A stretch of DNA of 64,000 nucleotides from Amoebophrya sp. A120 (taxonomy: Eukaryota > Sar > Dinophyceae > Syndiniales > Amoebophryaceae). Positions 48,001 to 54,000 of this stretch are shown in pieces. The notes beneath the pieces are model-generated. The model ran no database searches. It saw nothing but the letters and a program-made list of their open reading frames with translations, and had not been told where the DNA came from. Positions within the stretch are counted from its first letter, which is position 1, and each line of letters begins with the position of its first letter. A program made the position numbers and the translations under genes. The stretch lies in assembly GCA_905178155.1 (NCBI GenBank), contig CAJINV010000004.1, forward strand, positions 28,432 through 92,431, read 5' to 3'.

Positions 48001-51000
48001 GTGACTCCCAAAAGAACCCCTGAGTTTGTGTTGCAGAGTTCCCAACTTGACTATGGGGTGGGGACGTCTTTGCACAGGATAGCCTGTGAGCACGACAAGA
48101 TGCGACAGCGCAAGAGCATTGTCAAGCAGGCCGCGCTATGTACTGCAAATATGTCTGGGTCTGGAAGAATGTAACTTGTGACGGTGCTGCATTTGGATAC
48201 TACAAAAATCTGTATTGCATGAACAGCAAAAGAACTCCATTTTTTGCCACGGCGAGAGGGCATTTGATTTCTCATGCGGTATGGGCATCAGGAAGCCCTC
48301 ACAAATACAAAATCTGTGATGCTACTAGGGCATCAACATGCATCACAGATGACGTTCCGAGTCATGTAAAATGTGCTGCGTGGCAGACCTTGCATCCTTC
48401 CAGACCCAGACATATTCGCACATGATACGCGCGCGAGGGCAAAAGTTGTCAGTCGGTGCTCGAGGAAGGTGGCGCCCAGGACCGTACTAACACCGCGGTC
48501 CTGATGCCTAACAGCGACCAACCACAGTACGTGATATCCTGTGCAAAAGTATCGTATTCGTATTGCAGTCATGCATTGCAAATCTTTATCTTTTTCTTAT
48601 AGTTAAATCAGCACTACAAATTTTATTTCTCGTCATGCTGAGCATTATATACGAATACGAGTGCGATGCTTTTGCATTTCATACATGATGAGGTTCGTCG
48701 AAAATGATCAATGCAGAGAGGATTGCACGTGCGAGCTTGGCACAGAGGTACAACACACCCCCTGTCCCTGTGAGAAAAGGAAAACGTGGAAGATGATTGC
48801 GCGGTTCGAGAATCCGAATCTTCCGGGCGCCACACGGTGCAACCAGATGCCTGGCATCGCCTACACAGATCCACGAAGCACCCCGATCGGCACAGCCAAG
48901 GCGTACCTCGGAGGGCCCCTATGCATTGCAAAAGTTGTTGTATCCGATCATACTAGTTGTAGTACGAACTGCAACATATACAAATTAGTTCAGCGTGAGA
49001 AATGGCATTCGTTATGCAAATGCTGGCTCACTTGTCTTAGTTGTAAAGAAGATTTGTCACACGTATCTACAATTAGTACGTGTACCATTATATTTTTGCA
49101 ATGCATATCCACTGCCTGACTGCAACTGCCCTGTGGACTGTGCTTGGAACGCTTGTATGCATGGCAAATATGTCTGGGTCTGGAAGATTGCAAGTTGTCA
49201 TGCTAAATCTGAATCATGCAAAAATCAGATTTTTAAAATCTGTGTTGGATGGTTAGCAAAAGCCGTCCGCTTTTGACCAAGTTTAAAGGGAATTAATATT
49301 TACATTGCTTGACTTCCGGGTTCTGGTACAGCATACCCCCGGCGACAGGTGACCTTGACAGGTGACCTCGACAGGTGGCCTTGACAGGTGACCTCGACAG
49401 GTGACCTTGACAGGTGACCGCGACGGGTGAACGCCCTGCCTTCCCCCGCTAGTGCTTCGCGCACTAAGCCACTATGCGCGCGCCTGGTGTGAGGCGAGGG
49501 GCGGACGCTGTCCGCCCCGATGCCGAACACCTTTCCCCCACTAGCGCCACGAGGGACGGGCACAAGGCCCCAGCGTGGGGACCCTGTCCCCACGCTCGAG
49601 TGGGCCTTGTTTCTCATGCAGGATAAGCATGGTAAAGATCTCACAGAAATAATTGGCATGCTGGGTCCTGGATGCCACCAGACCTCATCGGTCATGGAAA
49701 ACCTGCGTGAAACCTCTTGCAATCTTCCAGACCCAGACTACATGTTTGCATTTGATAGCTTGGTTGCCGTGGTCCTATCAAGAACGAACAAATGTGTAGT
49801 CTGGGTCTGGAAGAATGCCGATTGCATTTGTTTTTGTGATGCGGGTGCGGCCAAGCCTTGGAATGTTCATATTTTTGCGGGGGTCAGCATCACAGATCTT
49901 CCTGGCGAGGCTCTGGCTCTGCAAGAATCCCTGTCTTGCATGAGAAATCCACACTCTGTGACTACGTCACAGGAACTTGGAATTATGTTTCGCTACTTTG
50001 ACAAGACGGATTTTACTATTTCGACCGGTATACTTAGATGAAAGTTGCATTTTAATTTTTGATCCAGGTGTCCCAGGACCAGGAGTATACTAATTTGTAC
50101 TGCATAGGTCCGTTTGCACTGCATCCTGCGGCGCCGCGACACAGTCACGCACACGAACAAAAAGCGTCGTCGAACAGAATCAGGGGCGATGTCCAGGAAA
50201 TACCGAGGGCCGTTGGGTATCAAATGTAAAAGTGTCTGGGTCTGGAAGATTGCCAGGTTTGTCATGCACATTTTGCATGACTTTGACTCCTGATGTCTGT
50301 GATGCATGCCCTAGCATCACTGATTTTGTGAGGGCTTCCTGATGCCTATACCGCATGACAAATGCTCTTTCCGTGTAGCAAAACTTGGAGTCTCTTTGCT
50401 GATCGTGCAATACTTACAGACTTTTTTAGAATCCAAAACCAGCATGGCAAGTTGGATTCTTCCAGACCCAGACACTTTTACAGTTGATATTGGGATCCGA
50501 CGAACAACTGGCAGGTGTATGGGGTTCTCAAGCGTTTTACTCTCACTTGTTACGTGAATTGTCATGCAAAAACGCTATCACTCTTCGCATGATCAAGCCT
50601 TCTTCGCATATTTTTATTTTTTGGAGCGGGGCATATTATTTTTTCTTGCTTTGCTTAGAGTTCGGATGCGTCGTCCCGACTTCGGATGAGAAAAGGTCGT
50701 GTGGCGTACTATGTATGGGCTTAGAGCCAGCGCAGCTGAAGCCCTACTGCGCTGGACTTCCGGTTGGCCACGACTGGACTGTCCTTCATCTGGTAACCAA
50801 AGCGTGCGCAAGCGCTCGCAAAGCGCTCTTTGCGAGATGCTCATCCATCGCAAACGCAGCGCGAAGGCTTTGCCGTTGCCATATGGGAGGGACTCGGGAG
50901 TATGCAACCACTCGCAAAGTCGGGCATTTCCAAGTGTGTTCTGCCTTCAGAAAGCGGATCGGGCAGAATTTGTGGGAATTTTACCGAAAGCAGCCAAAAC

Positions 51001-54000
51001 AGCAATTACCAAGCGGGGAGAGGGTAAAAAAGACCAGTTTTGCAGCTCCGCCCGGTCTGAATCTGAAAAAAGATTGTGGCATTTTCGGCAAAAGCTGGTG
51101 GTGTGATGCGTTTTATAGCGGAAAATGCGTCACTTCCGGGCAGCTCCAGCCGCTTGCAAATTGAAAAAAGCGTTGAAAAAATGTAATTTTTCGCAGCATA
51201 CAAGCGGCCGACAAAATTTACCGATTTTCTGCAGTCCCCGGAAGCCGCTTGGAAATTGAAAATGACAATTTTTGCTGAAAAAGCAAAAGCCGCTTAGAAA
51301 TTACCGCTCCAAGACGGTTTTTCAAATTGTCACACGGCCCACACCGTCGAGATTGGACGAAAAAAAACAGCTTTTAAGCCTGCGGAGGTGTGTCACACGG
51401 GCACGGTTTTCGTCATCTCTGAGGGTCGCGAAATGAGATCTCCTCCCGCTTGAAAATGCCCGATCTGGGTGGCCCAAAAGGGCAGCAGGAAATGAAGAAA
51501 ATTGCATCACTTTTTGAAATTTGTGTATTTTACCTGGCCATCGTGCCCCCGTGCGTAACGTCATGTGGGGCGGTATAGTGGCCTCCAGAACATACTTTTT
51601 TTTTGAAGAGGCATCGAAAGGATGTCCCGCTGCGAAGTAGCCGGATTTCGCCTTCAATGCTTATCGCAGGAGCCTGCGGGCCGCCGCGGGCTCCACCACT
51701 TCCCCGCTCCACCACTTCCGGTTGGCCACGACTGGACTGTCCTTCATAGGCCGCCGAGAGAGTCGCTCGCCTCGCTCGATTTTTTTTTGCTTCATCCTTC
51801 TCTTTTTGCTTTCCTGCGTTTCAAAAAAACTATGCATGTAGGGATCGCACTTGACAAGATGGGCGTCCGTCGCGGCGGGATCTCATCTCAGGGTTTGGTT
51901 TAAGTTTCAGGGGTTAATAGGGTTCTCCAATTACCCCGCTCCAACAACTTTTCGACGCACTAAATAGCACTAGAATCCGTCCCAAATCTGTAACGCAAAA
52001 GGCGTAGTCTCTCTGTCTCTCCTTTCACTTTTGCCATGCTTGCCTTACAAATTCATGTAACAGTTGAGGGTGTAACGTTTGAGAATCCCATAAGGTGCAG
52101 ACTCAAGATTTTAGACAAGGAAAATTCCAGAAGTACATCAAAAATCGAGCACCATGTCCTGTGGATTGCTCTGGAAGATGGGAAAGATAGTACCTCCCTG
52201 TTCTCATATTGGCCCGGCCCGGGCTGCGGTCCCTATCAAATGTAAAAATGTCTGGGTCTGGAAGAGTGCCAGACTTGTCATGCAGATTTTGCATGAAATA
52301 TGACGTCTGTAATGCATAACCTGGCATCACAGATTTTTAGCGGGCTGTCTGATGCGTATCCCGCATGAGAAATACCCTCTCCATGTAGCTGCACAAACTG
52401 GACCCCTCTTGCTTGTCATGCAATACAGATTTTTTTAGAATGCAGAGACAGCATCACAAGTTGCAACCTTCCAGACCCAGACATTTTTGCAGTTCATAGT
52501 CCCCTTTTCTTCACCATATCCTCTGCGTCGCCTTTCCATCTGGAGATCTATGCACTGCAAAAACAAAATTACTCTTTCTGGGGTCGTTCTTGTTGCGCAG
52601 AGCGTGAGCGCATGACAGTTCTTGACAGCTCCCTCTACTTGCAATGCTAATCATGCTAGAGTTCCTGTAGTAAGGCTGCAATAAAACCGAAATCTTCACC
52701 ATGTTTTTGCGATGGATATGTCCTTCATGAAGGCGAACCCAAAACCGCTGCATGACTCGTTGATGCCACGCGTCCCGGCTGGTGGAGTAGATTTTGTTAC
52801 ACGTCGAAAAACATGCGGCCACGCAACACAAATTCTATCTTCAATGCGAATTATGCATGACAAAACTTCAAAAAGCAGCATTATACTCTTCTTTCCCGGA
52901 TCCGCCCATGTTGAGACCTTGTCGTATTTCCCTGGTGCTTATGAAAGTGCCTAACAACTCCCTCTCGCCCTCATGATTTGCATTGCATGAACAGCAAGAC
53001 AAGACGGGGCTTTCTCATCAAAAATCGAGCACCATGTCCTGTGGATTGCTCGGGTCATGGGGTGACGGGACAGGCGGTTGGCTCGGGTAGGCTTCATCTA
53101 AGTGGCGGCTTTGTTCAGTGGGTCCCACACAACCGGAAACGCCGCCGGCTTCGGCGTTCGTCTTCCATCACCACGCAGAGCAACACCACGACAATAAGTA
53201 CTCCAAGCATTCTGCGGCCAGGTCTTTCCGGATCCAATGAGCAATGGCCGTCTCTTGGAAAGTCGCGCCGCGGGGGCAATCCAAGGGCCCCCCTTTTGCC
53301 TAAGAAAAAGCACTCCCCTTGGCGTTCCTTCCCCCGACCTAAAATGGCCGATTTCGGAATCAAAAAAAGTACCCCCCTCAGGCACCCCCCTGGAGGGAGG
53401 CCCCTGGGTGCCGCCTGTCGCCTTTATAGAGTTTGGGCCGGCCTCGTTTGTAAACGAGCCCCCGAGCCAGTTGCGCCAAAGGCGAAACACTTTTGCGGCA
53501 GATGCGCGCTTGCCCTTTCTACTCGAGAAGGAGTCGCGGCTGGTCCGGGCCGATAGGCCTGCAGAAACAAATGGGGCGGGCCGCTACTAGCACTTCTAGC
53601 CGCAACGCAGACAAATCATCTCGCCCCGCCGCCACGACCCCGCGTCAGGGGGGTGCTCGATTTTTGATGTACTTCTGGAATTTTCCTTGTCTAAAGATTG
53701 CCACCTCTCGCCATGTCCTGTGAATTGCATCTGGGGGCCGTGGGGCGGCTGGATATGGATTCTTGCAAAAATGTCTGGTTCTGAAAGAATGCAACGTCTC
53801 ATGTGAAGATGCACAATTTGCATGACGCATGATGTCATCTGTGATGCATGCACTAGCATCAAAGATGTGATGATTCTGCGAGGGTGGTCTCCTGAAGATG
53901 CCCATCTCGCATGAGAAATAATGCCCACTCACCGTAGCAAAAACTGGACTCCTTTATTTGCTGTTCAACTTCAGGCAATGCATATAGTACACGATATTTT

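Larger units (their letters stand above)
49156..49757. mobile_element. Introner family A with insert, 602 bp
   Basis: TATGCATGGCAAATATGTCT at the left. CAGACTACATGTTTGCATTTGATA at the right in outline. TSD GCTTG is perfect. The extra ~320 bp holds the 13-bp repeat and a hairpin. Confidence 0.85.
47720..50517 (+). other. TSP1-like repeats, second group
   Basis: After splicing: RVDCQLAFAWTDDGCACEHD...RQRKSIVKQAAREGKSCQ; ENDQCREDCTCELGTEVQHT then PCPCEKRKTWKMIARF; and CPVDCAWNAWLPWSVCTASC followed by GAATQSRTRTKSVVEQNQGR and CPG, a full TSP1 signature (W..W..WS.C...CG...R.R). The WxxW motif is assembled from three exons, one only 13 nt long. Confidence 0.75.

Noticed and set aside
52150-52175. 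APCPVDCSGRW as another TSP1 repeat
   Set aside because: The sequence is inside introner R and runs into a stop. The real junction skips it.
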